Positions 46,088-58,030 of a DNA stretch of 64,000 nucleotides are shown piece by piece (the stretch's first letter is position 1; the number at the start of each line of letters is the position of its first letter). The notes under the pieces were generated by a model that did no database searches, was not told the origin of the DNA, and worked only from the letters and a program-made list of their open reading frames with translations. The position numbers were made by a program, and so were the translations under genes. This stretch comes from Dipteris shenzhenensis (lineage: Eukaryota; Polypodiophyta; Polypodiopsida; Gleicheniales): assembly GCA_047967505.1 (NCBI GenBank), contig CM106539.1, one strand, 5' to 3'.

Positions 46088-46690
46088 GAGGCACAAGCTT
46101 GCTCACCACCCAACCATGATGGTCACAGGTCTAGGACCCGTAGAATCCGATCATACCCCCAAGCCACAGGCTGGGCTGCTGGCACAAACATCTGCATCCA
46201 ACCAGTCCACAACCTCCTGGCGTCCCATACCACCTGAAGGCGCCCGTAGGGCCTTAGGACTGCGCTGGGAATCCGGGCTACGCTAGAAAGCAGGTGCACG
46301 TCCGCATCACGATCCAAGATCCAGACCAGCAAGGAAGAGCTAGACCTGCTCTGACTTGCGTGAATGAAAACTGAACCCCTATGCCCAAATAGCTGGAACC
46401 CTAACTCGTACGTTGCCCTTGCAACCCAACCTGACAATCGCCTGCCTAGCCACTAGCCTCTCCAGGCTATCAAAGCTAATCCTGTGCGCCTAAGCACATG
46501 TCAGATACAATCCGTGCACATGACACAATGCCTGCCTGTGAGCCCCTTACGAGGACATTAAGGCTGCCCGGGGTTTTTATTGTAGGTGCTATTATGCCCT
46601 AGATTCTGAGCAGGCCCAGGGAGGAAAGATATTCTTTTTGAGTTAGGGCTGCCCGGAGCACACCCGGATCTGGACCACAGAGGCCCAGCA
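46088..46690. other. Unassigned GC-rich DNA
   Basis: A 104-codon minus-strand frame (46123-46437) has no recognisable domain. CTGCCCGG occurs twice near 46566 and 46649. Confidence 0.35.
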
Positions 46691-47060
46691 AAGAAGCCTT
46701 TTATAGGCCAGGTAGGGGAGCAGCCAGGTCAGCAAGACCTGGTCTGTTCAAGTCAGCCAGGAAACCAGTTCAAGTCAGCCAGGAAACCAGGTTGGTCGGC
46801 CACATACTGCCAAGTCAGTCAGTCCAGGGGTGGACAGTTCCCTTTATAAATGCACTCCCCATTCAGTGCTAAATGGTGCAGTCCCCCCACACAGCCTCTC
46901 CTACGATTGTATTTCAGCCTATCCTGCCTACCTAAGCGGTCCTACAGGCACATGGAGCAGAGTTCTGGTGCAGCCATAAGTTCCTTAACACAACAGTGGA
47001 TCCTTGTTCACAGGTTCAATATTTCAATAAATCTACAGTTCTGGACACTCTGTTGATTTT
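46691..47060 (+). promoter_or_regulatory. LTR-like promoter region with TATA box
   Basis: CTTTATAAATGCAC at 46841-46854 looks like a TATA box. AATAAATCTACAG at about 47026-47038 resembles a polyadenylation site. A 23 bp unit (GTTCAAGTCAGCCAGGAAAC...) is repeated at about 46747-46790. This looks like a solo LTR, but the edges are not defined. Confidence 0.4.
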
Positions 47061-47670
47061 GAGTTATTTGTGAGTTGAATCTGGGATGTTAGTAGTGTGA
47101 ACTGTTTCCTGGACAAGTCTCTCTTTTTTACTTTCTACAGAAAAGCAGGGTGACAGCAGTAGATTTTGGACCCTTGTTGGGCCTGCAAGGAGCTTATATT
47201 ACTAACGGATGACCATGACAGGAGTAATTCTATATTTCTGCTTTCAGTTTCACTTCAATTAGACATGAGATTCTTAGGGGTGTGCTAGCATGTCTTTTCC
47301 CATGATGTAATTCTGGCCTGGCCTCATAGGGCTCTTTGGCCTTTGCAAACATTATAAAACCTCTCTCTCTCTCTCTCTGTTTTTTATTTCCTTCCCTTTG
47401 TTTATCCCAATTTGTAAGATTGGCTAGTCTATTTAACGTATGTATATTTAGACACAACCATTGCAAACCATTAGAGTATCACGATAGCTGAGTAGCTTAC
47501 AACAGTAATCTGATGTCTCTTTGATACCCTCTGACTCCTGAAATGCAGCAGTTATCTAATAGCTTTTATACTCATTAAACAGAAAACTAAATGAATACAT
47601 TAAGGATGACATGCCAAGATCACAAAATTGAAGAGAACAAAGCCAAATTTTAAAAACTTTTCAAAACTTT

Positions 47671-50237
47671 TCAGCAATTCAAACTCTTTACCCCTTCTCC
47701 ACAACATATTGAGCCAATCCTGGAAAACCCAGGATCTTGAAAGCCATAAGAATCTCTACGAGGGTCTCGCCAGACATATTTCTCAGCATCTTTCCGTACT
47801 AAAGAAGGGTTGCGAGTCTTTGGTGGAGGTACAGGTATTGGATCCCAGACGATTTTCTCCCATTCATCTCTCATTATTTGATATCTTCGAATATATGAGG
47901 TCCAATATGGCTCTTGATTCTGATATGCAGGTCCACAACAAACAAGTTTACATAATATATACAGTTCAATACAACTCATATAATTTTCACAGCAAACCAA
48001 GTTGCATTACATCTTAGGGGGCATATTCAAATCCAACATCAGCTTCACAAAGGACCACCCAGTGATCCTCGTGAAAATAGCTCTCGATTTTGATACGTAG
48101 GTTCACAACACGCAGTATATGCAACTACATACAGTGCAACAAAACTCTAAGTCTGATAAAAGCATTCACAGCAAACCACCTTGCATTATGTCTTAGCATT
48201 TAGCAAAAAATCAAAAGGATTGTTGGTAAGTTACTCCCATGAAAATTCACGAATGAGGGAGACAAAGCAAAAATGCCTTTTATCAAGTACATCTTCATAC
48301 CAGGGAATTGAAGTTAAAAGAAAATTCCTAGGTAATAGAAAACGTAAATACCAATCATTGCAAGGGGGAACAACCTTAATTCCCATCGCTAAAGAAATAG
48401 AAATTAGGGATTCTGCTAAGCTTCATCATTAATATGTGTCATCTAAGGCAAGTCGTGCTTTAAAGAACACAGCATTAAGGTCTTTTGATTCTCATGCCAT
48501 GACTTTACAAAACCAGATAGAAGGCCTGGGATATCTTCTCTCATATTGAATGGCAAGGACAGACACGAGATTAGAGTTTGGAGAACTGATGTACAAGAAA
48601 CATAACAATTAACTTTTGAAAGTGTTTTTCCTTAGGCAATGGACCGAATTTCATACAGGCAAAAAAGAAACTATAATAGGGATAAACCATGTCTGCTTGA
48701 GTCTAATCCCTGCAAACCACAAGGAGGGATGGAACAAGCCTCGAAGCTACACTAAACCTGCCAGTAAACATCCATAAAGCAAAAGGTGCCAACACCAAAA
48801 TCACAGAGAAGCACCAACAAATTGTGCTAGACTGATGCAATCTCCTATTCAGCCAGAACCACTTTGCAAAGTGAACTTCCACGAGGAGCCTGCCACCGTC
48901 GTGAAGGAAGTTCTGTGATCCCATGCCCACCAGAACACCAGACTCGACTTGCTTCAGGCTGTCTCTCCTACATTTCTTAAAGAGTAAACATTATGGCCAT
49001 CCCAAGATAGCCACAAAATATATATCTAGATGAATCCCAGAACATGCCCAACTCATCCTCTAAAAACAAAACACAGTGTGCAGTTTCAATCTCCTGATAT
49101 TCCTCATACTATTGAAAACCATAAACTCCATCACACATAGCAGGGACTAGCTACTATGACTTCCCCACCCACATCATCAGCACACAAAGAATTTATATAT
49201 ATACATCCATAAGGCTTTAATATATCCAATCTTAACAAATAAAATGAAATAACAAAGGAAAGAAGGGAATTTGTACGCAACTTTAGACAACATTATGAGG
49301 ACATGAGAAAAATAACAAATAAAAGAACTTAGTAAGCAAAGACACGCACATCCCATCAGTACCCATGCATAAGCTGCCATTCTGGAATCTCTTGGGTAGA
49401 CCCAGTGCTCACTCAGCTTTAAATCCCAACCCAAACAACCAAAACTTTGATAGCAAAAAGGAAGAAACAAAGTAGAAAATAAGAATAGGAATGCCAGACA
49501 CACACACAAACACATACCCACACACACACAGAAAGAGAAAGACTTAAATTAGATTAAAATTCCAACTAATGCTAACACAACCTAAGTGGGCGGACAAATA
49601 CGACAACTAATGCTAACACAAGGGAGCAAAGATAAACCAACGTACATATAAGAAAACAAATGATACACCAACGCAAACACGAGGAAATAATTATTATCAT
49701 TATTTTTAGATTAGTTTGTTGTTTTATTTGTATACTTTAGATTAGAAATAATATTAATAAATAAAATAAGAAATTTGGAGGATATTTATAATAAATAAAC
49801 CAGCGAGTGCAAGTACTCGTGAGCACTGCCCTTAGAGGCACGAGTTGATTTGGGAAGGGAGGAAGAGAGAGAGACAGAGAGGGAAAGAGGGACGAGTTGA
49901 ATTAGGAAGGGGGAGGAAAGAGAGAGAGAGAGAGAGAGAGATGTCACTGAGAATAGAAAGTGAAACGTGAGGAGGGACACTTTTTAAGAAAAGTGTAAGG
50001 AGAGCACTGCCTGCAGGGCAGTGCTAACAAATTAGAGAGAGAGAGAGAGAGCGCGCGCTTTGACGCTCCCACTTTAAAATAATTCTAAGGGATCCTAAAC
50101 ATACCCAAAGCTGAAAATCCAAGATATAATGACTACGTTTTTAATAAGATTGTGGACATAATCATAAGACGTATGCTATGTGATATCAGCAAGATGGATA
50201 TGTAACTATCCTAGTTGCATGTACCAGGGTTTCTAGT

Positions 50238-50289
<52 letters not shown>

Positions 50290-50291
50290 GT

Positions 50292-50332
<41 letters not shown>

Positions 50333-50851
50333 TCTTCTAAGGTCCCTTGTTGTGCCACAACGGTAAAATTGTTATCATCGTCAAAGTTCTGCTCAGTATT
50401 TAGAGGCACAGAATATTACATTCGTTCCGGCTAAGTATCAGTTTGCATTGGCGTACTCTTTGAGTTACTCTACTTATATGAATCCAAAAAACAAGGAAGA
50501 CAAACGTACGTCGGTTCTGAGTTTCAGGCGTGTCAGCATCAATTGCTTCATTCTGTCTTTCCTTCTTTTCTTATTGGTCATTTGCGTGTTTGGCGAAGGC
50601 TCCAGCACACGCTTGGGATCGAACTCCTCCGCTTTGAAAATCTCTCCATCGACAGCCCACCACTCATCTTTCTGGGCTCGTCGATGAGTCAGGTAGCCTC
50701 GGGAGAGCTTCTGCAAGACAGACCCATCAACTCAACGACGTGAAGACCCAAAAACCTGCATTGTGGGAAAGCTCGTTGTGAAAGAGGAGTAAAAAACCAG
50801 CTGGTCTACCTGGTGCAAAGAAGGAAATCTGCGTCTAAATGATCCAAGCAT
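47671..50851 (-). CDS. Three-exon host gene for a 163-residue, probably mitochondrial protein
   Basis: Exon 1 is 50851-50810 (14 codons), exon 2 is 50710-50510 (67 codons) and exon 3 is 47919-47671 (82 codons plus TGA). All junctions are phase 0. Intron 1 (99 bp) runs from CAG|GTAGAC to GTCTGTCTTGCAG. Intron 2 (2590 bp) runs from GAC|GTACGT to GCATATCAG. The joined protein starts MLGSFRRRFPSLHQKLSRGY, rich in Arg with no acidic residue for about 25 positions, which suits a mitochondrial presequence. The middle is basic (TNKKRRKDRMKQLMLTRLK). The end is rich in Trp, Pro and charged residues (YWTSYIRRYQIMRDEWEKIV). I do not recognise the family. Size and charge suit a small mitoribosomal or complex-assembly protein, but that is a guess. 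Exon 3 could instead splice at GG|GTAAAG (47691) to a further exon that I did not find. Confidence 0.62.
47911..48195. repeat. Duplication spanning the exon 3 acceptor
   Basis: Bases 47911-48015 recur, diverged, at 48083-48195. They cover the start of exon 3 and the end of intron 2. In the distal copy the acceptor AG has become AA. Confidence 0.7.
49917..50052. repeat. (GA)n microsatellites in intron 2
   Basis: Two GA runs, at about 49917-49941 and 50034-50052, occur within the long intron of the host gene. Confidence 0.93.
50239..50328. repeat. (CT)n microsatellites in intron 2
   Basis: Two CT runs are separated by TGTAGTGATCT; the same GTAGTGATCT-type word also precedes the first run. On the gene strand these are GA repeats, about 200-270 bp after the exon 2 donor. 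Confidence 0.95.
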
Positions 50852-50927
50852 GCTGGCAAAGTTCACGCTTGCTCTCCCGAGTCGACTCGAGAGCTTTGTT
50901 GTCCCACGTTAAGTTCAACCAAGTAAG

Positions 50928-51121
50928 TATTTAAACAAGAGAACCTTGCAAATGCTACATTAGTGTACCACCTGCCTGCCCATGGAGGTGGTAGTTCACA
51001 CCTGTGATTGGTGTCACGGTTGGAGAAGATGGCATACCTTGAGTAGGTACCTGGCCATGGAGTGCGCGTCCCTCTTTGCTCTGACACAAATTTTTTGTGT
51101 TAGTGCTCGGGCTCTTGGGCC
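50928..51121 (-). promoter_or_regulatory. Putative promoter of the three-exon gene
   Basis: A TATA-like TTTAAATA (50935-50928) lies 77 bp upstream of the ATG. A TGGGCC element at 51116-51121 (GGCCCA on the gene strand) matches the site II motif, common in plant promoters of mitochondrial and ribosomal protein genes. Both are short and could be chance. Confidence 0.35.
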
Positions 51122-53040
51122 AAGAGAATGGCCGATGGTGGGTGGAGTGAACCTAGCCATGATTTGGAATCTCCTTCAGAGAAGTAGGGCTCTATCAACG
51201 CCAAGGCCCCATGGAGGAGAAAAGCTTGATCACCAGAAAATCTCTTGGCGGTTTCCAACACCAACCTAGCTTGATGATTTTTGGAGGATTCCAACCAATT
51301 TTCCGATGCCAAAGTGCAATGATTGGCCCACAAATATCGATGTTCTTTATGGTTGGTTGAAACAACCTTCAAAGTCTTGTCATGCCCTCATTAATCACAA
51401 TCTAAGCCTCAATGGGGACCTTTTTTTTACAATGCTAGCTTAGCATTCAATTACTAGGCTTTTAGCCCCAGCAGTAGCACGGGGAAGAGCCCTTCACACA
51501 CCATACATGGGTGCTTAGTATGTAACCACACATTCCTTGTCCTTTCTCTCGAGTGTTAGTCTGTATCTCCCTTCAAAATGGAATGGACGGTTGTTTCATC
51601 AAGCAATTGCAAATTTGTACTCACAAAGCCATGATACACCAACTCAGGGGGATCACCATCAAATAATTCAAGTCTTTCATTAGATTTTTTCATCTTGTGT
51701 GAACACTTTCTTTGGGATTTTACCCAAGTTGTTGAACTAGTATATGCCTTCACTCGAGAGGAAACTCAATTTATGGGAGCTACTCTAGTAGAACCCAAAG
51801 GACAAATGGACTACCCAATGTACTACACTAACAACATTATCATCATTCGAGTGCAATTATAGAACCATTGAGCAAGATAGTTTAGGCATGGCATATAGCT
51901 TGCAAAATGACATTATTTGCTTGGGGATCCATTTTTGTTATGCATGGATCACTGACTTGATTAATGAAACAACAATATAAGGGAGACAGGTCAAGTGGAT
52001 GATGCTACTAATAATGAGCCTAATTTCAAGATTACAAACAAGCTTAGAAAAGCCCACCATCAGGCAAGCTGCCTATTCAAACTATTTGTTGACAATCTAT
52101 TTACTCACCTAGAATTCTCTACAATTACCCGCTTTCTAGATTCAATTCCATTGCGTTTGTGAACCAATGCATTCATTTCATGAATATATATATGATCATT
52201 CATGAAATCTAACCCATAGTGAGTTTTGCTAGTCTAGTTCTATTGAATTTGTGAACCAAGGTACGCGTTTCATGAATAAATGCTTATGGTATCAACCTGA
52301 GAATCTATGTTGATGTATTGAGTAGCCAATACCTATTACAAGTGTAAAAAGGAAGCCCAATCAACCAATATAATATTAAGGAACATTCTCACCAAGAGAA
52401 TTGATACCAATTGGATAGATTGTAACTTCAATCTCCATGCAACATTCAAGGTCTATAGAATAACCCATAAGACACTCCGCAACAAAAGACAATTTCGTTC
52501 ATTTTATGCAAAGCAAGGGCAAAGAATGCACTCAGACATAAAACACATAAACATGTAGAGAAATTTGAGAGTTGCTCCTTGCATAGCTATTTTACACATG
52601 TGTGCGCACTCTTGCTCTTCAATGACATTTTCGATGAAGCCTTTGGCAAGAATTTCCCGAACAAAAATTTCAATGTAGCCATTGTGTAGGGTGTTTAACT
52701 CATGGCTCTCAAATTAACGTTTGGAGTCTTTCATGTCTAGTTTCAAAAGCCAAATTGGGCTGCCCTGCTTTGTGGGCTATACCAAGTTCAATGTGTTGTC
52801 AAAGGTTTCAATTATTGTTAATTTTTCAAATTGGCCAAACCCAAAAATTTATGCAATTTTGAAGTTGAAAACACTATGGAGAATGGGTGCTTGAAAAGTC
52901 AGACTCAACTACAAGCAAATCGAGCTTATCCTTGAACTGCAAGCAATGTGAGCATGTATTGCCATGGCTCCTCCCCCTCTCGAACAACAGACACAACTAG
53001 TGCAAGAGGGGTGGAAAATTTCCTTATCATGGCATGAGGC
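51122..53040. other. Noncoding DNA, nothing recognised
   Basis: Only short open frames occur. A related pair of segments, both with TTTGTGAACCAA and TTTCATGAATA, lies at about 52145-52185 and 52235-52280. Confidence 0.4.
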
Positions 53041-53102
53041 TGTCTCCAGACAAAGACTAGTGGGCAAAGACTTGTCTTCAGACAAAGACTAGTGGGCAAA
53101 AA
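53041..53102. repeat. Tandem duplication, 32 bp unit
   Basis: CAGACAAAGACTAGTGGGCA occurs twice in a row. Confidence 0.9.
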
Positions 53103-53579
53103 GACAAGATGTGCTTGTGGTGTAGATCACAATACAAACTCCCATGATGTGGCAAAGGTATAGGCACCTCCGGCATGGACAAATGAAGAGAAGAATGATG
53201 AGCTCTCAAAAAGAAAAAACACTACTAGCATGCATAAGACGTGCTGAGCTGAATAGGCAATGGTGGCATTCCAATGTTGGCCTACAATTGCAACTAGCAA
53301 AGATAAAGCAATGCATGTCTATGTGAGTGGGGTGATGATTGGACACAGTTAGAGCAAGTTGGCTCACAAGCATGATTATCCTCCAAGATTGTAGCTATTC
53401 TCCCTTAGAATTGTGAGGCAATTGCTATAGTAGGTGATTCATGAAGATGGTGAAGCAATTGTTATAGTAACTGATTCATAAAAATGGTAGTGGCAAATTT
53501 CCACAATGGTGATAGCTCCCTTGTAGAATGGTGGCAGCGTACAATCATGGAACAACCACCAAGTGTGGTGATGGCTGCT

Positions 53580-53895
53580 CTTTTCTTAGTTCCTCTCTTA
53601 TTTCCTCTCTTTTCCTCTCTTTTCCTTCTCTGTTTCCTCCTCTCTGTTCCTCTCTTTTCCTCTCTTTTCCTTCTCTCTTCCTCTCTTTTCCTCTCTTTTC
53701 CTTCCTCTTCTCTCCCCTCTCTTGCTTCCTCTCTTTTCTCCTATCTCTTCTCTTATCTCCTCTCTTCCCCTCTCTTCTTTGCTCTCTTTTCCTCTCTTCT
53801 CCTCTTCTCTTATTTCCTCTCTTTTCCTTGCTCTTCTCTCCCCTCTCTTATTTCCCCTCTTTTCTCCTATCTCTTCTCTTATTTCCTCTCTGGGG
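53580..53895. repeat. Pyrimidine-only tract of TTCCTCTCTTTT-like units
   Basis: More than 300 bp are almost purely C and T, built from irregular CCTCTCTTTTCC units. Long open frames on both strands, Ser/Phe/Leu-rich or Glu/Arg/Lys-rich, follow from this composition. Confidence 0.95.
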
Positions 53896-54114
53896 CTCTC
53901 TCCTATAAATGAATCCTCCCACATGCATGGTGTGGAGAGGGCATCTTCCATGTGGGTGGAAGGCTGTGCGCACCCTTAATTTGCAATCGAGAGGGATGCA
54001 TGTTCCACATACTACAAGCCCCAGATCTCTAGTGCTGAATGCACTTGATTTTTCCCTCTTATTTAAATACTCACATGGATGGGTTGGCACAAATGACTCT
54101 TGCCACCTCAATCT

Positions 54115-54925
54115 ATTTGTCCCTGTTATCTTTTTCATGCACCTCATGAAACGTATCTTGCAATTGCAAAATAAATGACTGTTACATGCAAATAAATAAA
54201 TACTATATTATTTGTTCCATGGACTATGTACAACACACATTGGAAGGGTGGCACATGGACATGCCCTACCACCTCAACCTTGGTCCCTTGCCACTCCATA
54301 TTATATTCTACTAATGCCACACACATATATTCACTTCTACTTATTACATTTACAATGGAATTTTTTTTGGTGGTAACACCACATGAGTGGCCAAACCTCA
54401 TTAGATGTGCCATTTCAATTCTCCCTAAAACATAGGTTAAAATCCTTAGACCTTAGGTACTAGAATTTCTAAGGTTCCTTGACCCCTCTCCCTACACTTT
54501 AATTGTTCTAATCCCTTTTTAACCCCTAGGCAATGACCTATAGCTTAACATAACCGTATCTCATTGAACATGACTCTGATTTTAGATCCATATGAACTCA
54601 TGCTCTTCTCTTAACTAATCCTATTGATTAGCATTCAACTTGGGGAAATATTGGGTGCTCATGTCACGACATTTCCTCTTGCTTAATTTCTTAGCTGTCC
54701 TCAGCTATAATAACTAAACATGGTTAAAATCCCATCATGGGTAGTGTTTAGGGGCTACATGCAATTATAGTCGATGGAAGTTTCCTAGATTATTCTTTCC
54801 TACAATAATAATCAAACGAAGGGGAAGAATGCTTAGTTTCATTAGTGTCATATATTTGTCCCTGTTATCTTTTTCATGCACCTCATGAAACTTATCCTGC
54901 AATTGCAAAATAAATGAATGTTACA
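54115..54925. repeat. Pair of 72 bp direct repeats 0.74 kb apart
   Basis: TTTGTCCCTGTTATCTTTTTCATGCACCTCATGAAAC...AATGTTACA occurs at 54115-54186 and 54853-54925 with few differences. The intervening DNA has no recognised gene. Confidence 0.88.
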
Positions 54926-55120
54926 GTCCCAAGTGACCAGCTTAGAATTACGCTTCTTTCATAAACAAATGGCCTAGTCCCATGTGACCAGCGCATGGGA
55001 CTACTCTTCTTTCATAAAAAAATGGTCTAGTCCCAAGGGACTAGCTTAGAACTACTCCTCCATGATAAACAAATGGTCTAGTCCCAAGTGAAAAGCTTAG
55101 AACTACTCTTCGATGCTAGA
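54926..55120. repeat. Tandem array, four units of 51-53 bp
   Basis: Each unit reads GTCCCAAGTGACCAGCTTAGAA...CTTCTTTCATAAACAAATGG with variation. The second unit contains a palindromic GTCCCATG...CATGGGAC. Confidence 0.9.
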
Positions 55121-55859
55121 ATACCTCTTCATATCTTAAAGCAATGCATTGAGTAATACATTGCCTTCGGTTTCAAATTAACTCAAATAGATTAACAATT
55201 GAGTGGTAAGTCCAACCATCAATCCTTTACAATGTATTTTCCATTGTACTCTCAAAGATACAATTGATAATTTCCTTGAAGAATGCAAGTAGATTGGCCA
55301 ACATAACATTGTTTTTGGTACCATGGCCTCCAAATGTGGAAATCTTTATTGCTCTTGGTCCATCATGATTATCACATAAACAAACAAGAATTTGACTTGG
55401 ACATGGAACTTCAAAACACAAAAAAACAAAAACAATTCGTTGAAAATACACACTTCACATACATGCTCAACCAAATGATCAATACTACGCTTCATCCGTG
55501 CCTTGAATTTGGACCCAACGTATAACACTCGAGGACGTTTTGTTCAAGAAACATCTAAGGCCAACAACCCTCCTGTGCATATTTTATCTAGCAATGCAGG
55601 CACAGACAAAACTTTCACACTGTTGTCCTAATCCATTGCTAACACATTACAACCACTACAATAGCATGGATGCTACCCTACCAAGGATGCTAGTTATGGT
55701 GTACGTGGCATTCCCATTGCATAAGTACTTGATCAGATAATACACCTAGCAGTGTGTTTTTTTACGGATGTGCATGACACTAAGGCAAAAATGGTATTTA
55801 ATGCTCGATCGACCATGCAAAGCATATCCGATGGGCATAATAATTTTCCTATGCCTTAA
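55121..55859. other. Noncoding DNA, nothing recognised
   Basis: Small open frames on both strands show no recognisable domain. Confidence 0.4.
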
Positions 55860-57130
55860 CCTAGGTGGTATTGAAATGTTCTCAAAGAGACACACCCATC
55901 CGATAAGTACTTGGTCAGATAACATACCTTATCGCGCTTGAGAGTCCGGGCCTCTAGACATCTATAAAACCAATCGAACATTTTGTGTAGTGCATTGCTT
56001 TGCGCGATACCACCCCCATGCCTTGTATTCTTGAAGCTCTCTTGAAGTATGTTGCCTTTCCTCTGTAGTGTGATTTCTCCATTCCTTGAGTATTCCAAAT
56101 AGACAGAGGGCCCCATTGTTCCACAAACCATGGTGCATGTGCGTAAAGAATATGCTATAAAGCAAAACATTGTATTAGAAACATAAACTGACTCAAGTTT
56201 AAAGCACAAAATTTCAACCTAAGGAAGATTACCATGTAATGTGTAATATGTGACTCCCCCCATGTTTCTACCATCAATGATATGAATTCTCCTAATGCTG
56301 TCCTGAATCTCTCATAATAAAGCTCATCTGTTTGACCTAGTCTAAGCAACTTTATAAATGCATCAAGCTTTGTCCATAGTTTTGCTCTCAAAGTAGCAAT
56401 TTGTAATTTGTGGTGCACTCACACAAATCTTTCCAGTACTTCTAACCTAGGGTGCTTTGAGCCAATGTATTCTTTATCAGCATTGTGGTTGGACAAGAAC
56501 CTCCTTGCCTTTCCTCCACCCATGGACACTTTAGCAGGAAGATTTTGTGTCTTTCCTAATTGTTTCTTGTCTTGCTTAAGCTTCATGTTGCCTCTGTGAA
56601 GTCCCATTAGTGAGAGTGGTTCTTTAGCTTTTGTAATGCATTGTGCAAATACTTGCTATGGCCTCAAATTCCAAGCATAAACTAGATGGAGATAGAGTAA
56701 CTTATCAAGTATATGCTGCTTAGCATGCAAAGTACACAGGTGTACCCGCTCCAATGGAATTGGTAGAATGGGATCCCACTTAGGATCCTTTTTGTGATGA
56801 TCAGGGGCTGCACTTTGGTTGCAAGAAAGGATGCCATTTTCCCACTGTAGGCTTCCCTTTTGCATCTTCTAAGAGTCGATGCAATACAAGCATAGATGCC
56901 ATTCGACAACCATACAAGCATTTGAGGGTCTTCAAATCACCAGCTAGATGCCATTCGACTTGAAACGTTCCATGCCCATCCACAATTAATGTTTGCCCTG
57001 CCTCTTGTCTTCGAATAATTGACGGGATGCCGGTTCTCTCCAAAACCGACTTCAATGTCTCATGGCACTCCTTTGGGGTCTCAAAGGCTACAAGCCACCA
57101 TATGTCCTTCTTAGAAGAGATCCTTGAATG
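55860..57130 (-). pseudogene. Decayed intron-containing gene of an unnamed transposon-like family
   Basis: Minus-strand pieces in three frames form one collinear protein of about 370-400 residues. In order they are: FQVEWHLAGDLKTLKCLYGC (about 56975-56915), PLERVHLCTLHAKQHILDKL (about 56755-56700), GLHRGNMKLKQDKKQLGKTQ (about 56603-56545), GGGKARRFLSNHN (about 56515-56480) and GEFISLMVETWGESHITHYM (about 56292-56233). A clean intron follows (GTAATC at 56231 to TTTATAG at 56155), then HILYAHAPWFVEQ (56154 on). The rest is frameshifted (QGMEKSHY, KNTRHGGG, KMFDWFYR). The residues resemble uncharacterised repeated ORFs that I recall from large genomes, but I cannot name the family. No terminal inverted repeats were found. 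Confidence 0.6.
56155..56231 (-). other. Spliceosomal intron, 77 bp, in the unnamed remnant
   Basis: It starts GTAATCTTCC and ends TGTTTTGCTTTATAG. Splicing it out joins ITHYM to HILYAH in one frame. Confidence 0.6.
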
Positions 57131-57184
57131 GTGCCATGAGTAAAGGAGTGTAGAGAAGGAGAAGGTGTGGAGAAGCAGGCTTAA

Positions 57185-57480
57185 AGGAGCAACACGCAGG
57201 AAAGGGGGAGGACCAACAGGCATGGATGAGGAGAGAAGGGGGAGGACCAGAGCAGGTGTGGAGGTTGAGGAGGAGTAGGCATGGAGGAGGACGGAGGAGC
57301 AAGAGGGAGGGGGGAGGAGGAGCAGGTGTGGAGGAGGGAGGGAGGGGGAGGGGAGGAGGAGCAAGCATGGAGGAGGGAGGGAGGGAGAGGAGGAGGGAGG
57401 GGAAGGAGGGAGTAAGGAGGGGGAGGGGGGGGGGAGGGAGGGGGAGGGGGAGGGAAGGAGGAGAGAGAAGGAGGGAGGGA
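57185..57480. repeat. Purine-only tract of GGGAGGAGG-like units
   Basis: About 300 bp are mostly G and A on the plus strand, with G runs up to nine. The proline/serine-rich head of the minus-strand frame ending at 57523 comes from this tract. Confidence 0.95.
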
Positions 57481-57744
57481 ATTCAAAATTTGAATTTTGA
57501 ATTTTGCATTTGTTGGCTCCCACCTAGGAGTAAGAGTTGTGTAAGAGGTGGGGTCTCTTGTGGGCTTAACCCACCTAGGTGAGGGGTGGTTATGACTTTT
57601 TGGGCCCTACCATGGCCCTTTAATTAGGACTAATCCATTTCTTAATCCATTCCTTATGAGGCCTTTTTGAGACCCCATTTCTCCCCTAATGCTTCTTACC
57701 CTCTTAAAATTGTTCCTCAACCCTTGACCTCCAAGGTCTATGAG

Positions 57745-58030
57745 GGAGACAAGTTCCTCCAACTTATACTCTATTCTAAATTCTAGATTCCCCTTCCCAA
57801 CCTTGAGCCTCCTTGACTTTATTCTAAATCCTAGACTCCCCTTCCCAACATTCAACCTCCACCCTGTACTCTATTCTAAATCCTAGATTCCCCTTCCCAA
57901 ACTTGAACCTCCTTCAACCTCCACCCTGTACTCTATTCTAAATCCTAGATTCCCCTTCCCAACCTTGAACCTCCACCCTATACTCTATTCTAAATCCTAG
58001 ATTCCCCTTCCCAACCTTGAACCTCATTCT
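57745..58030. repeat. Tandem array, five units of about 52-62 bp
   Basis: Units read TACTCTATTCTAAATCCTAGATTCCCCTTCCCAACCTTGAACCTCC with indels. Confidence 0.92.

Noticed and set aside
48703-48930. Minus-strand frame of 75 codons with a hydrophobic segment
   Set aside because: It lies inside intron 2 of the host gene, in T-rich intron-like sequence, and has no consistent splice borders. It was kept out as a chance frame.
50448-50687. Plus-strand frame with a signal-peptide-like stretch
   Set aside because: It is antisense to exon 2 of the minus-strand gene, whose splice borders and phase are better supported.
53484-53979. Long open frames on both strands (up to 142 codons)
   Set aside because: They lie in a C/T-only tract where stop codons are rare. 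The Ser/Phe/Leu or Glu/Arg/Lys composition is an artefact.
57111-57582. Pro/Ser-rich and Gly/Arg-rich open frames
   Set aside because: They are produced by the G/A-only tract. Only the sequence left of about 57130 resembles a protein.
54926-58030. Regularly spaced repeats resembling a CRISPR array
   Set aside because: The units at 54926-55120 and 57745-58030 are ordinary tandem repeats without unique spacers, and the DNA is from a plant nucleus.
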